Origin: Roseospira navarrensis
GTDB taxonomy: Bacteria; Pseudomonadota; Alphaproteobacteria; Rhodospirillales; Rhodospirillaceae
NCBI RefSeq assembly: GCF_009601025.1
Contig: NZ_WIVE01000034.1
Location: 1 to 48,095 of the forward strand
Direction: 5' to 3'
DNA length: 48,095 bases
The translations under genes and the position numbers were made by a program. The notes under the pieces were generated by a model. It searched no databases. It was not told the DNA's origin and saw only the letters and a list, made by a program, of their open reading frames with translations. Positions within the stretch are counted from its first letter, which is position 1, and each line of letters begins with the position of its first letter. This document shows positions 1-8,452 of this stretch, piece by piece.

Positions 1-374
1 CCCGTGCAATCCTGGCATGCATCGCCGGACTTATCTCGCCCAAACAACCAGCATGCATATCTAACGCAAACTGAGCCTTAAATATATAGGATGTCATCCT
101 GAAGCCGCGAAGCGGCTGAAGGACCTCGAGCGCAAGTCTCCAACCCGCTGCAAAGACCTGGGAGAGCGATCCCGTTAACCTGAGCCCGTCGCGCTGGCGT
201 GCGGGCGGCAATGGCTATACAAAATCCTCAACGCGGATTACGGTTTCCCCTCAGGCGCATATCCGGGGCGCACGGCGGCCCTCGGGTTGGGTGATCCTGG
301 CGCCTCGGATCCGTTCAGCGGGGGTGGCGCGGCCGGAGCGGGCGCGCGGGTGGAGAGTCACAGGTACAACGACG
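1..374. other. Leading gap before the first gene
   Basis: No convincing gene. The stretch holds a short AT-rich patch around 78-91 and one copy of a dispersed hairpin repeat at 92-130. An in-frame extension of the downstream gene to 291 is possible but reads as arginine/proline-rich noncoding DNA, so the gap is treated as the 5' region of that gene. Confidence 0.6.
92..130 (+). repeat. Dispersed REP-like repeat R, copy 1
   Basis: Starts TGTCATCCTGA and ends GAAGGACCTCGAG around a hairpin (AGCCGC, GAA, GCGGCT). Related copies lie at 44216-44252 (same strand), 44106-44199 and 47929-47965 (opposite strand). The ends are conserved and the middle hairpin differs, as in bacterial REP-type intergenic repeats. 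Function unknown. Confidence 0.6.
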
Positions 375-1496
375 ATGACCGATCAGCGATTGTCGATCCA
401 GGACGTCAACCGTCTTCTGACCGACCCTTCCGACGAGACGCGGGCAGAGACGGCCGAAAAGCTGGCGCGTCAGATCGACGATACCTCCCTGACCGACACC
501 GAGCGGCGCATGGCCGAGGAAATCCTGCGCCTGATGGCGCGGGACGCGGCCGTGCGCGTGCGCGAAGCCCTGTCGGAAAACCTGAAGGACAACCCGCTGG
601 TGCCCCGCGACGTGGCCCAGGCCCTGGCCCGCGATGTGGATACGGTGGCGCTGCCGATCCTGGAGTTCTCCGAGGTCCTGACACCCGCCGACCTGATCGA
701 GATCGTGCGCGGCAAGGACGAAAGCAAACAGGTCGCCATCGCGCGGCGCAAGGTGGTGCAGGCGGACGTGGCCGACGCCCTGGTGGACGAGGCCGGCGAA
801 ACCGTGGTCGAGGTGCTGGCCGGCAACCAGGGCGCGGACCTGACCGAAACGTCCCTGCTGAAGATCGTGGACCGCTACGGCGAGAACGAGGGCATGCAGG
901 GCTCCCTCATCGGTCGCGAGGTGCTGCCCATCACCATCGCCGAAAAGCTGGTCAACCAGGTCTCCCAGGCCATGCGGGAGCAGTTGCTGTCCCGCCATGC
1001 CCTGTCGGCGGAGGCGGCGGAAGATCTCATCCTGCACTCGCGCGAACGGGCCACCATCGGGCTGTCCACCGGCTCGTCCGAAGAGGGCGTGCAGCGCCTG
1101 GTCCGCCAGTTGCGCCAGCACGACCGGCTGACGCCGTCGATCATCGTCCGCGCCGCCTGCATGGGCGACATCATCTTCCTGGAATGCGCCATGGCCGAAC
1201 TGGCGTCGGTCACCCTGGCCAACGCCCGCATGCTGATCCACGACTCCGGCGACCTCGGCCTGCGCGGCATCTTCGACCAGACCGGCCTGCCGCAGAACAT
1301 CTACCCGGCCCTGCGCGCGGCCGTGGACACCTTCCGCCAGACCGACTACGACGGCCTGGAAAACGACCGCGAGCGCTTCAGCCGCCGCATGATCGAGCGG
1401 ATTCTGACCCAGTACGGCGATCTGGGCGTGGACTTCGAATCGGACGACCTGGAGTATCTGGTGGGCCGCATGGGCCAGTTGCCGGCCACGCTCTGA
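375..1496 (+). CDS. DUF2336 domain-containing protein
   Basis: A 373-residue protein without signal peptide or membrane segments, so probably cytoplasmic. It begins MTDQRLSIQDVNRLL and consists of short amphipathic helices rich in Leu, Ala, Glu and Arg, which suggests a helical-repeat scaffold. The length and opening match the DUF2336 family, which is common in Alphaproteobacteria and has no assigned biochemical role. The ATG at 375 is preferred to an in-frame start at 291 because the extra 28 residues look like translated noncoding DNA; GGAGAG (352-357) and AGG (362-364) lie upstream. The next gene on the same strand encodes a cyclic-di-GMP-type signalling protein, so a signalling role is possible but only inferred. 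Confidence 0.8.
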   Translation: MTDQRLSIQDVNRLLTDPSDETRAETAEKLARQIDDTSLTDTERRMAEEILRLMARDAAVRVREALSENLKDNPLVPRDVAQALARDVDTVALPILEFSEVLTPADLIEIVRGKDESKQVAIARRKVVQADVADALVDEAGETVVEVLAGNQGADLTETSLLKIVDRYGENEGMQGSLIGREVLPITIAEKLVNQVSQAMREQLLSRHALSAEAAEDLILHSRERATIGLSTGSSEEGVQRLVRQLRQHDRLTPSIIVRAACMGDIIFLECAMAELASVTLANARMLIHDSGDLGLRGIFDQTGLPQNIYPALRAAVDTFRQTDYDGLENDRERFSRRMIERILTQYGDLGVDFESDDLEYLVGRMGQLPATL

Positions 1497-1856
1497 AACC
1501 GCATCCCAGGGGGCCCGGTCCGCCCGGCCCCATGCGACGCTTTCATGGCGACGGCGCGCCGACACGATGATTGCGGGCGGACGCCCGCGGCATCCGATCT
1601 TCGGCCTAGGCCTTTCGTCCGGTTTCGCGATCAAGTGCTTCCATTTCACACGGGAATCGGACACCGTCCTGCCAGCGACGTTGCCCGCGCGCCGGCGAAC
1701 ACGCCTCCCGCGCGCGGAGGCCATGCTCCGGGGTCCTGACCGGGGTGGCCGCAGCCGGCGCAACGCCGCGCACTGGCTCCCACGGTCCGGGCGGGGGCCT
1801 GCCGATCGTCACGTCATGGTCGGGCGATCCCGACCGAACAGGATTCGACCACGGCC
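1497..1856. other. Intergenic gap with a weak GC hairpin
   Basis: No gene is supported. Just after the DUF2336 stop, an imperfect GC-rich inverted repeat lies at about 1509-1533 (GGGGCCCGG against CCCGGCCCC) with no T-tract, so it is at best a weak terminator. ORFs here and on the opposite strand are arginine/proline-rich and look spurious. Confidence 0.5.
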
Positions 1857-3887
1857 ATGGCCAAGGACACCGGAAAACGGGAGGCGGCAGACCCGGCCGA
1901 CGCGCCGGAGTCCGGGTGGGAGGCCCGCGCGAATCCGCCGTGGTACCGGCCGCGCTTCACGGTGCCCCACGGCCGGCGCACCCCGCCCGACGAGGAAACG
2001 CTGGCGCGGGCCATCGGCTGGGACGGCGTGATCGAGGGGCTGCGGATGGCGCTGGACCCGGTGGTCGGCATCCATTCCGGCCGGACCCTGGGGGTCGAGG
2101 CGGTCATGGACAATGCCGTGGCGCTGGGCTACGCCTCCACCCATGATCTGCTGGACGCCGCGTTCGACAGCAGCGACGGCAGCGATCCTTTGCGCGCCCA
2201 AAATCGCCTCCTCGACATCGAAACGGCGGCCCATCAGGCCGCCGTGCGTCTGTTCGCGGCCCTGCCGGACAATCCGGCGCTGAAGCTGTTCCTCAATCTG
2301 GATTCGCGCCTGCTCGCCAACGCCGACCGGATCGTGGCGGGGCTGCGCGCCTCCCTGTCCGACCACGGCATCGCGCCCACGTCCGTGGTCCTGACCATCT
2401 CAGAGCGCATGCCGTTCGTGAACGTGGAAGCCCTGTGCGACGGGGCGCCGGGCGCGGATGCCGCGCACGAGGACCTGGAGCGCCTGCTCGCCACCCTGCG
2501 CGGCCTCTCCGGCCGCCTCGCCCTGGCGGATTTCGGGGCCGGCTCGGCCAGCCTGCCCCTGCTCACACTGACCCGCCCGGACTTCGTCAAGCTGGACCGC
2601 TTCTTCGTGCAGGCCCAGGCCCGCGACCGCGGCCGCCGCCTCGCCCTGCAGGGGTTGGTGAATCTGGCCCAGCCGCTGGGCACACTGGTCATCGCCGAGG
2701 GCGTGGAGACAGTCGAGCAGTACCAGACCTGCCGCCAGGCCGGCTGCGAGTACCTGCAGGGCCCCCTCGCCGGGCCCCGGGTGACGGCGGCGCAGGATCT
2801 GCCCCGCACCTACGAGGGGATCCGGTCCCTGTCGGAGATCGATCACCGCCGGGTGGGCAACGACGCGGCCCTGATCGCGGCCCAGACCGAGTACATGGCG
2901 CCGATCACGATGGGCACCGCCATGGCCGAGGTCTTCGAATGCTTCCGGCAGGCGAAGGACCAGACCTTCCTGCCGGCCGTCGATGCGGCCGACGAGCCGG
3001 TCGGCATCATCCGCGAGGCCGACCTCAAGGAATACACCTACAGCCTGTACGGCAAGGACCTGCTGAGCAACCGGGCCCTGGGCCGCACGCTGGACGGGTT
3101 CGTGGTGCGCGCCCCCGTGGCGGACGTGACCACCCCGGCGGAAAAGATCCTGGATGTGTTCTCGGCCTCCGGCGGGGCCGAATGCGTCCTCATCACCCGG
3201 GACCGCAAATACATGGGGTTCCTGTCGGCCTCGTCGCTGCTGAAGGTCATCAGCGAGAAGAACCTCGCCATGGCCCGGGACCAGAACCCGCTCAGCCGCC
3301 TGCCCGGCAACACCATGATCAACGAATACATCTTCGAGGCCCTGCACACCACGGACCGGCCCTCGACCCTGGTCTATCTGGATTTCGACAACTTCAAGCC
3401 GTTCAACGACACCTACGGCTACCGTCAGGGCGACCGGGCCATTACCCTGTTCGCCGAACTGCTGCGCAAGGCGCTGCCGCGCGAGGACGTGTTCGTGGGG
3501 CACGTGGGCGGCGACGATTTCTTTGTCGGCTTCCGCGATTTCGACCCGGACCACGTGGTTCACCTGATCGGCGACCTGATCGAGCGGTTCCGCCGGGACG
3601 TGGAGAGCTTCTACGACGAAGAGGCCCGCCGCACCGGCTTCATCGTGGCGCGCGACCGCGAGGGGGTCGAGCGCCACCTGCCGCTGCTGACCGCCTCCGC
3701 CGCGGTCATCGAGATCCCGCGCGGCCACAGCACCCGCAGCGCGGACGAGATCGCCGGCCTGATCGCCCGGTACAAGAAGAAGGCCAAGGAATCGGCGAGC
3801 AAGATCGCCGCCGCGCGCCTCGACGACGGCGCGCCCGCCGACCCGACCGGAGCGGACGCGCCGCGGCCCGATCCCGTCCGCGCCTGA
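1857..3887 (+). CDS. EAL-CBS-GGDEF signalling protein with degenerate EAL
   Basis: A 676-residue soluble protein with an EAL domain (about 60-315), a CBS pair (about 345-480) and a C-terminal GGDEF domain (about 490-650), the reverse of the commoner GGDEF-EAL order. The cyclase half looks intact: substrate motif DFDNFKPFNDTYGYRQGD and a GGDDF signature at 551-555. No correctly spaced RxxD inhibitory site is seen. The EAL half looks damaged: EAV at 81-83 replaces EAL, LTISE at 179-183 replaces LEITE, and A224-D225 replaces the Asp pair of DDFGTG, although N147, KLDR and the AEGVET motif remain. The EAL domain is therefore more likely a sensor or regulator than a phosphodiesterase. CBS pairs often bind adenine nucleotides, so energy-state input to cyclic-di-GMP synthesis is a reasonable inference. 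Confidence 0.85.
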   Translation: MAKDTGKREAADPADAPESGWEARANPPWYRPRFTVPHGRRTPPDEETLARAIGWDGVIEGLRMALDPVVGIHSGRTLGVEAVMDNAVALGYASTHDLLDAAFDSSDGSDPLRAQNRLLDIETAAHQAAVRLFAALPDNPALKLFLNLDSRLLANADRIVAGLRASLSDHGIAPTSVVLTISERMPFVNVEALCDGAPGADAAHEDLERLLATLRGLSGRLALADFGAGSASLPLLTLTRPDFVKLDRFFVQAQARDRGRRLALQGLVNLAQPLGTLVIAEGVETVEQYQTCRQAGCEYLQGPLAGPRVTAAQDLPRTYEGIRSLSEIDHRRVGNDAALIAAQTEYMAPITMGTAMAEVFECFRQAKDQTFLPAVDAADEPVGIIREADLKEYTYSLYGKDLLSNRALGRTLDGFVVRAPVADVTTPAEKILDVFSASGGAECVLITRDRKYMGFLSASSLLKVISEKNLAMARDQNPLSRLPGNTMINEYIFEALHTTDRPSTLVYLDFDNFKPFNDTYGYRQGDRAITLFAELLRKALPREDVFVGHVGGDDFFVGFRDFDPDHVVHLIGDLIERFRRDVESFYDEEARRTGFIVARDREGVERHLPLLTASAAVIEIPRGHSTRSADEIAGLIARYKKKAKESASKIAAARLDDGAPADPTGADAPRPDPVRA

Positions 3888-3944
3888 CGGCGCCGCCCGG
3901 AAGAAGGGCTTGCCGCCCGCGTCCCCCCGGTCCATCTGTGCGTC

Positions 3945-4496
3945 ATGACCTCCGCCCCATCCCATGATCCGCGCCCGCCCGCGCCGCCCAGCCCGTCCGC
4001 GCCCGCCGTCAACGGCTGTTTCCTGGACCGCCTGGTGCTGATCGCGGCGGACCGGGGTCTTGTCGCCGACCGGACCCGCCTGGCCGAGGCGCACGGCATC
4101 GCCGGCGACGGCTTTCCCATCGAAACCGTGCTGGCGGTGGCGGCCGCGCTGGGGCTGAACGCCCGGCACGCCCGGCTGTCATGGGCCGACCTGGCCACAT
4201 TAGGACCGTCTGGGGCACAGTCTGGGGAACCGTCTGGGGGAGGGTCTGGCCCCGAGGCGACCGCCCTGCCCGCCCTGCTGATCTTCCGGGACGGCGCCAC
4301 CGCCATCCTGGACGCCATCGACCCGGGGACCGCCCCGATGGCGGAGGCCGACGGGCCCGCGCGGGTTCTGCTGCGCAATGAAGGACCCCCGGAGCTGCGG
4401 ACCGAGGCTCATCTGGCCCTGGACCGCACCGACCTGGCGTTGTTCTGGGGCGGAGACGCGATCCTGCCCGGCCCGCCGGTCCCGGCCGCGCGCTGA
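3945..4496 (+). CDS. Stand-alone C39-like domain protein (T1SS ABC transporter N-terminus type)
   Basis: A 183-residue protein. After a Pro/Ser-rich start it reads FLDRLVLIAADRG, then a region rich in AEAHGI and VAAALGLNARHARLSW, then LPALLIFRDG, and ends TDLALFWGG. This order resembles the C39-like (non-catalytic) domain at the front of RTX-type type I secretion ABC transporters. The catalytic Cys is absent, as in that subclass: Asp follows FL where a Cys would be expected. No transmembrane or ATPase part follows; the next 0.7 kb has no gene. It may be a stand-alone adaptor or a remnant of a lost transporter. A tandem array of four 12-bp units sits inside it (4208-4255). Assignment is by pattern resemblance only. 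Confidence 0.5.
   Translation: MTSAPSHDPRPPAPPSPSAPAVNGCFLDRLVLIAADRGLVADRTRLAEAHGIAGDGFPIETVLAVAAALGLNARHARLSWADLATLGPSGAQSGEPSGGGSGPEATALPALLIFRDGATAILDAIDPGTAPMAEADGPARVLLRNEGPPELRTEAHLALDRTDLALFWGGDAILPGPPVPAAR
4208..4255 (+). repeat. Four 12-bp in-frame tandem repeats
   Basis: GTCTGGGG recurs at 4208, 4220, 4232 and 4244, exactly 12 bp apart, the last copy diverging after GTCTGG. It encodes a Ser-Gly spacer (PSGAQSGEPSGGGSGP) in the C39-like protein, at the point where the canonical domain has a short loop. Length changes would stay in frame. Confidence 0.85.
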
Positions 4497-4863
4497 CCGC
4501 CCTCCCGGCCCGGACACACCGCAGCGCCCGAGTCCGCCTTCGGACCGCGATGGCGCGTCCTCCTTCGAATGGACGACATGAGCTGGCGCAGCCGCCGCGG
4601 ACCCGAGGTCGCATGGATCGCGGGCAGGTCCGATCCGCGCAGGCACCATGGGTAGGGCGGCCCTCGCCCATGGCGAGCGACTCGGGGGAAACCCTCCAGA
4701 GCGCGGCGCATGAACCGCGCCGGCGCGCTCACCGATTCGATGCACGTCGGCGCGGGCCTTTCACCCTGTGCGTTTCCCACGTGTGCGGTCGGGCTTTCCG
4801 CCCCCACCTCCCCTCCCCCATTCGGTGGAGCCTGACCGGGGGACGATGCCGCCCCGCCCCGAG

Positions 4864-4887
4864 GACCTCCACCATTTGGTGGAGGTC
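4864..4887. promoter_or_regulatory. 24-bp inverted repeat, possible operator
   Basis: GACCTCCACCA, two bases, then TGGTGGAGGTC: 11-bp arms without mismatch. The core CTCCA/TGGAG is repeated imperfectly on both sides within about 100 bp. It lies about 300 bp upstream of the VPLPA-CTERM start. A cluster of related palindromes suggests binding sites for a dimeric regulator; an RNA hairpin is the alternative. Confidence 0.35.
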
Positions 4888-5135
4888 GGCCCGTGCCGAT
4901 GCTCCACGTGATGGAGGGGGGAGTCGAAAGGGGCTTCCAAATGCCTGACAATCGCATAAAGATTTAGACGAATGCTGGGGGCGTGGATTCGCCTCAATCG
5001 CCTTCGCGGGCGGTGTGCTCAGGAACGAGCGCCTGGAACCAGACCTGTCGTCGGGACAGCCACCAGGGGAACCCGGCCGGCTTCGACGATCATGGTCGTG
5101 ATACTCACCGCAACGATGGCCTTGTTCGGGTCCGT

Positions 5136-5149
5136 GTCGAAAATTCGAC
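5136..5149. promoter_or_regulatory. Short inverted repeat upstream of the VPLPA-CTERM gene
   Basis: GTCGAA, two A residues, TTCGAC. It ends about 30 bp before the start codon, between the presumed promoter and the AAGGAG ribosome binding site. Could be an operator or chance; no sigma-54-type GG-N10-GC promoter was found nearby. Confidence 0.25.
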
Positions 5150-5180
5150 CGCCCGACAAAGACTGGAAGGAGATGGGGAC

Positions 5181-5816
5181 ATGACTGCTTTTCCGTGGAT
5201 GAAGACGACCCTCGGCGCCGCCATGGTGTGCGGCGCGCTGGGCATGACCGCGACCACCGCAAATGCGGCGATCAGTTTCTCCAAGAACTTCGACGTCTTC
5301 GATACGCGTGCGTTTACGTCCTACGACAACACCCCGTCCTCGACGACGGGCACCGTTGACATGGACGTTACGGGCAGCGATCCCGGCGTGTACCGGGACA
5401 TCTGGGAAGGGACGGCCGGCGCCAACACCTATGAGTACAATTCCGTCCAGGGGGGTAGCTCGGCCACCTACACGTTTGGCGGGGCGATCGACCGTCTCTT
5501 GGTGACCTGGGGCTCCCCGGACAGCTACAATACCCTGCAGTTCTGGAATTCGGGCAGCTTGGTTGAGAGCTTCACGGGTGACCAGGTTGACAACCCCCCG
5601 GACCCGGGTCTGGGTTTTGTGAACGTCTACTTCAAGTCCGACCCGGGCTTTGAGTTCGACTCCGTCGTTCTGATTTCGGACCCCAACAATGCGTTCGAGC
5701 ATGTCGTGTCGACGGTGCCGCTTCCCGCCGCCGCGTGGTTCATGCTGACGGCGCTGGGCGGTCTGGTCGGCAGCCGCTGGCTGAAGAAGGACAAGGCCGC
5801 CCCGGCCGCCGCGTAA
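5181..5816 (+). CDS. VPLPA-CTERM sorting domain protein
   Basis: A 211-residue exported protein. It has an N-terminal signal peptide (hydrophobic stretch after MKTT, Ala-rich cleavage region ending TANA), a beta-rich Ser/Thr/Asp/Gly body of about 150 residues, and a C-terminal tail with VPLPAAAWF, a hydrophobic helix (LTALGGLVG) and a basic end (SRWLKKDK). That tail is the PEP-CTERM-like signal recognised by exosortases, so the protein is probably processed and anchored at or released from the surface. The body is not recognised. The ATG at 5181 is chosen because AAGGAG (5167-5172) precedes it; an upstream extension to 4983 would place coding sequence before the signal peptide. No exosortase or polysaccharide genes lie in the window. 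A clear terminator follows. Confidence 0.88.
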   Translation: MTAFPWMKTTLGAAMVCGALGMTATTANAAISFSKNFDVFDTRAFTSYDNTPSSTTGTVDMDVTGSDPGVYRDIWEGTAGANTYEYNSVQGGSSATYTFGGAIDRLLVTWGSPDSYNTLQFWNSGSLVESFTGDQVDNPPDPGLGFVNVYFKSDPGFEFDSVVLISDPNNAFEHVVSTVPLPAAAWFMLTALGGLVGSRWLKKDKAAPAAA

Positions 5817-5847
5817 TCCGTCCTGACCGGCCTATGGCCCGAGTCTG

Positions 5848-5891
5848 AGAGGCGATGAGCCGGATCCGTCCGGTTTGTCGCCTCTTTTTTT
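5848..5891 (+). terminator. Rho-independent terminator after the VPLPA-CTERM gene
   Basis: AGAGGCGA (5848-5855) pairs with TCGCCTCT (5878-5885), with a small inner GC hairpin, followed by a run of seven T (5885-5891). The T-run also begins dispersed repeat E. Confidence 0.85.
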
Positions 5892-5961
5892 GGGTCATCG
5901 CGGAAAATCGGGGCCATGGGGCGTCCCTCGACCTTTCGTCGGGTGCAGACCGACCGCCCTC
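5886..5961 (+). repeat. Terminator-linked dispersed repeat E, copy 1
   Basis: A 76-bp segment aligning with 27059-27134 without gaps and with about eight mismatches. Both copies begin in the T-tract of a rho-independent terminator whose stem is unrelated in the two places. Shared blocks include CGGAAAATCGGGGC, ACCTTTCGTCGGGTGCAGAC and CGCCCTC. The last two bases of this copy fall in the stop codon of the methyltransferase on the other strand. Confidence 0.85.
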
Positions 5962-6688
5962 AGCGGGCGACCGGCTCGAACCGGGGCAGCACCCTGACCG
6001 TGTCCCCCAGGCGCACGATGCTTTGCGAAAAGCGCGTGGTGTGGGGGAACCCGGTCACCTCGGTCATCTTCACGCTCATCATCAGCAGCGCCCCCATCAC
6101 GGACGCCAGATGGGCGTTGCCCGGCCGGGCGAGCACATAAGTCGGCCATGTCTCCCGCGTGAGGAAGACGAAGTCGAAGTCCGTGTCCATGACGAAGGCG
6201 TTGACGGCCTCGATCACCCCCATGTTCTGGGCGCGGGCGCCGGGGTGGTTGGCGTAGTCATGCCCCAGGATGAACCCCGCGTCCTCGATCTTGCGGCTGT
6301 AGGTCTCCAGATCGGCCCGCACCACGTCGGTGGTGTGGTCGCCGTCGATGTAGACGAAGGTCAGGCTGCCGTCGGGGATGTCCCGGGCGGCGTCCGCCGA
6401 AAACGCGCGGTGGATCACCACCGAGCCGTCCGCCACCTGAGGCGCGAACATCGCCGTCACGTTGCGGAACCGGGCGTCCTGCTCGGCCTGCGCCAGATTG
6501 TTCTCGTCGGCGGCGTACGCCGTGTCGGCCTGATGCACCCACGGGTCGATCAGGTGCAGGCGGCTGGGGGCAACACTCTCGCGAATCTTTTGCGAGAACG
6601 CGCCGGAGGCAACACCGATTTCCGCGCAGCGCCCCCCTTTGGGCATGAGCGGGAGCAGTTGCTCCCGCGTGATGTCCAGAAAAAGCAT
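5960..6688 (-). CDS. Class I SAM-dependent methyltransferase
   Basis: A 242-residue soluble protein of the Rossmann-like methyltransferase type (Methyltransf_24-like). Motif I is EIGVASGAFS near residue 24, followed by the acidic strand end HLIDPW; FVYIDGDHTTDVVRADL is the motif around the fourth strand, and GHDYANHPG lies downstream. In this group such enzymes often modify sugars or small molecules; the substrate cannot be told. The ATG at 6688 is chosen because GAGGG lies just upstream; the longer frame to 6754 adds a Pro/Gly-rich stretch. It is convergent with the VPLPA-CTERM gene and stands alone, with no glycan genes around it. Confidence 0.75.
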   Translation of the reverse strand: MLFLDITREQLLPLMPKGGRCAEIGVASGAFSQKIRESVAPSRLHLIDPWVHQADTAYAADENNLAQAEQDARFRNVTAMFAPQVADGSVVIHRAFSADAARDIPDGSLTFVYIDGDHTTDVVRADLETYSRKIEDAGFILGHDYANHPGARAQNMGVIEAVNAFVMDTDFDFVFLTRETWPTYVLARPGNAHLASVMGALLMMSVKMTEVTGFPHTTRFSQSIVRLGDTVRVLPRFEPVAR

Positions 6689-6886
6689 AATCCCTCGTTC
6701 GCCGTCTCCGGGTGGATCGCCGCCCAGGGGGCGCGTTTTCGGCGAGCCCGTCAAGCCGTGGTCTCCGCCGTCCGCCGCATCGTCACGGCAAATTCAAGGG
6801 GGCGTCACGGCGCTGCAATCAACCGTCCGTAGGCTAACGGTCCTCGATCCTCTCCACCCGATTCCAGTCTGGAGGACTCCGCCGTG

Positions 6887-8452
6887 ATGCCTGCTTCCCG
6901 CGCCCGTTTCGTGGCCGCAACCGCGATCGCCCTGGCGCTCGCCGCCGCCGCGCCGACTGTCGCCCCGGCTGTCGCCCCGGCTGTCGCCCAAGCCGCTGAA
7001 GGTCCCGCCCAGCCCTTCGGCATCCAGAGCGGCGACGTGACCACCGACTCCGCCGTCATCTGGGGTCGGCCCGACCGCGAGGCCCGCATGATCGTGGAGT
7101 GGGCCACGACCGAGGACTTCGCGGACGCCACCCGCGTCGTCGGCCCGGCCGCGCTGGAAGACAGCGACCTGACGGCCAAGATGATCCTGGACGGCCTGCC
7201 GGCCGGCACCGAGATCTTCTACCGCGTCATCTTCCAGGACCTGGAGGACCAGACCATCGAGGGCGCGCCCGTCGCCGGCGCGTTCAAGACCGCGCCCGCC
7301 GGCCGCGCTGCGGTGCGCTTCACCTGGTCGGGCGACACCGCCGGTCAGGGCTGGGGCATCAACGAGTCCTGGGGCGGCATGAAGATCTACGAGACCATGC
7401 GCCAGGCCGAGCCCGACTTCTTCATCCACTCGGGCGACTACATCTACGCCGACGGCCCGATCAAGCCCGAGGTCCAGCTCGCCGACGGCTCCACGTGGAC
7501 GAACGTGACCATCCCCGAGAAGGAAAAGGTCGCCGAGACCCTGAACGAGTTCCGGGGCAACTACCGCTACAACCTGATGGACGCCAACGTCCGCGCGTTC
7601 AATGCCGAGGTCCCGGTGTTCGCGCAGTGGGACGACCACGAGACGACCAACAACTGGTACCCGCAGGAGGTGCTGACCGACGACGACCGCTACGCGGTCA
7701 AGAGTGTGGCCCTGCTGTCGGCCCGCGCCAAGCAGGCCTTCGCCGAGTACACGCCGAGCCGCATCGACGGCACCGAGGAGCGCGTCTACCGCACGGTCTC
7801 CTATGGCCCGCTGCTGGACGTGTTCTTCATCGACATGCGCACCTACCGGGGTCCGAACACGCCCAACCTGCAGGAGACCATGTCCGACGAGACGGTCTTC
7901 CTCGGCGCCGAGCAGGTGACCTGGCTGAAGCGCGAACTGTCGGCCTCCGACGCCACCTGGAAGGTGATCGCCTCCGACATGCCCATCGGCCTGGTGGTGC
8001 GCGACGGCGACCACTTCGAGAACCTGGCCAACGCCGATGACGGCGCGCCCAAGGGCCGCGAACTGGAGATGGCCGACCTGCTGCGCTTCATCAAGGCGGC
8101 GGACGTGGACAACGTGGTCTGGCTGACCGCCGACGTGCACTACACGGCGGCGCACTTCTACGACCCGGAAAAGGCCGCCTTCAAGGACTTCACCGGCTTC
8201 TGGGAGTTCGTCTCCGGCCCCCTGAACGCCGGCACCTTCGGTCCCAACGACAAGGACGCCACCTTCGGCATCACCGTGGACTACGAGAAGGGCCCGGCCG
8301 AAGGCCAGGCCAACCTGCCGCCGTCCGACGGCCTGCAGTTCTTCGGTCAGGTGGATATCGCCGGCGACGGCACCATGACGGTGCGGCTCAAGGACCTGGA
8401 GGGCGCCACCCTGCACACGGTCGAACTGACGCCGGACGCGCCGGAGTCGTGA
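6887..8452 (+). CDS. phoD: PhoD-type alkaline phosphatase
   Basis: A 521-residue exported phosphatase or phosphodiesterase. It has a signal peptide, an N-terminal Fn3-like domain (PFGIQSGDVTTDSAVIWGR) and a metallophosphatase domain with HSGDYIYADGP, QWDDHETTNNWYP, DVFFIDMRTYRG and LTADVHYTAAHFYDP, all typical of the PhoD family, which uses Ca/Fe to cleave phosphate esters outside the cytoplasm. GTG (6884) and ATG (6887) are adjacent; ATG is preferred, with GGAGGA at 6871-6876. The signal peptide holds three 12-bp repeats encoding TVAP/AVAP/AVAQ. Its stop overlaps the start of the small heme protein (TGATG), implying coupled translation. A Pho box was not recognised. Confidence 0.9.
   Translation: MPASRARFVAATAIALALAAAAPTVAPAVAPAVAQAAEGPAQPFGIQSGDVTTDSAVIWGRPDREARMIVEWATTEDFADATRVVGPAALEDSDLTAKMILDGLPAGTEIFYRVIFQDLEDQTIEGAPVAGAFKTAPAGRAAVRFTWSGDTAGQGWGINESWGGMKIYETMRQAEPDFFIHSGDYIYADGPIKPEVQLADGSTWTNVTIPEKEKVAETLNEFRGNYRYNLMDANVRAFNAEVPVFAQWDDHETTNNWYPQEVLTDDDRYAVKSVALLSARAKQAFAEYTPSRIDGTEERVYRTVSYGPLLDVFFIDMRTYRGPNTPNLQETMSDETVFLGAEQVTWLKRELSASDATWKVIASDMPIGLVVRDGDHFENLANADDGAPKGRELEMADLLRFIKAADVDNVVWLTADVHYTAAHFYDPEKAAFKDFTGFWEFVSGPLNAGTFGPNDKDATFGITVDYEKGPAEGQANLPPSDGLQFFGQVDIAGDGTMTVRLKDLEGATLHTVELTPDAPES
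6957..6990 (+). repeat. 12-bp tandem repeat in the phoD signal region
   Basis: CTGTCGCCCCGG is repeated nearly three times, encoding Val-Ala-Pro-Ala units at the end of the signal peptide. Copy number change would lengthen or shorten the export signal in frame. Confidence 0.8.

Larger units (their letters stand above)
4497..5180. other. 684-bp gap with inverted repeats, no supported gene
   Basis: No ORF here has protein-like composition. Visible structure: the 24-bp inverted repeat at 4864-4887, a related half-site GGTGGAG at about 4818-4824, a smaller inverted repeat CTCCA-N5-TGGAG at about 4901-4915, and GTCGAA-AA-TTCGAC at 5136-5149. It is the 5' region of the VPLPA-CTERM gene and may also be where a lost transporter gene once lay. 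Confidence 0.5.

Noticed and set aside
4208-4255. Possible CRISPR-like array
   Set aside because: The 12-bp units are contiguous with no spacers and are part of a coding frame.
4550-4948. A 132-codon ORF in the gap before the VPLPA-CTERM gene
   Set aside because: Arg/Pro-rich, crosses the 4864-4887 palindrome, no recognisable start context or family.
4940-5180. Sigma-54 promoter for the VPLPA-CTERM gene, as known for some PEP-CTERM genes
   Set aside because: No GG and GC pair with the correct ten-base spacing and flanking bases was found.
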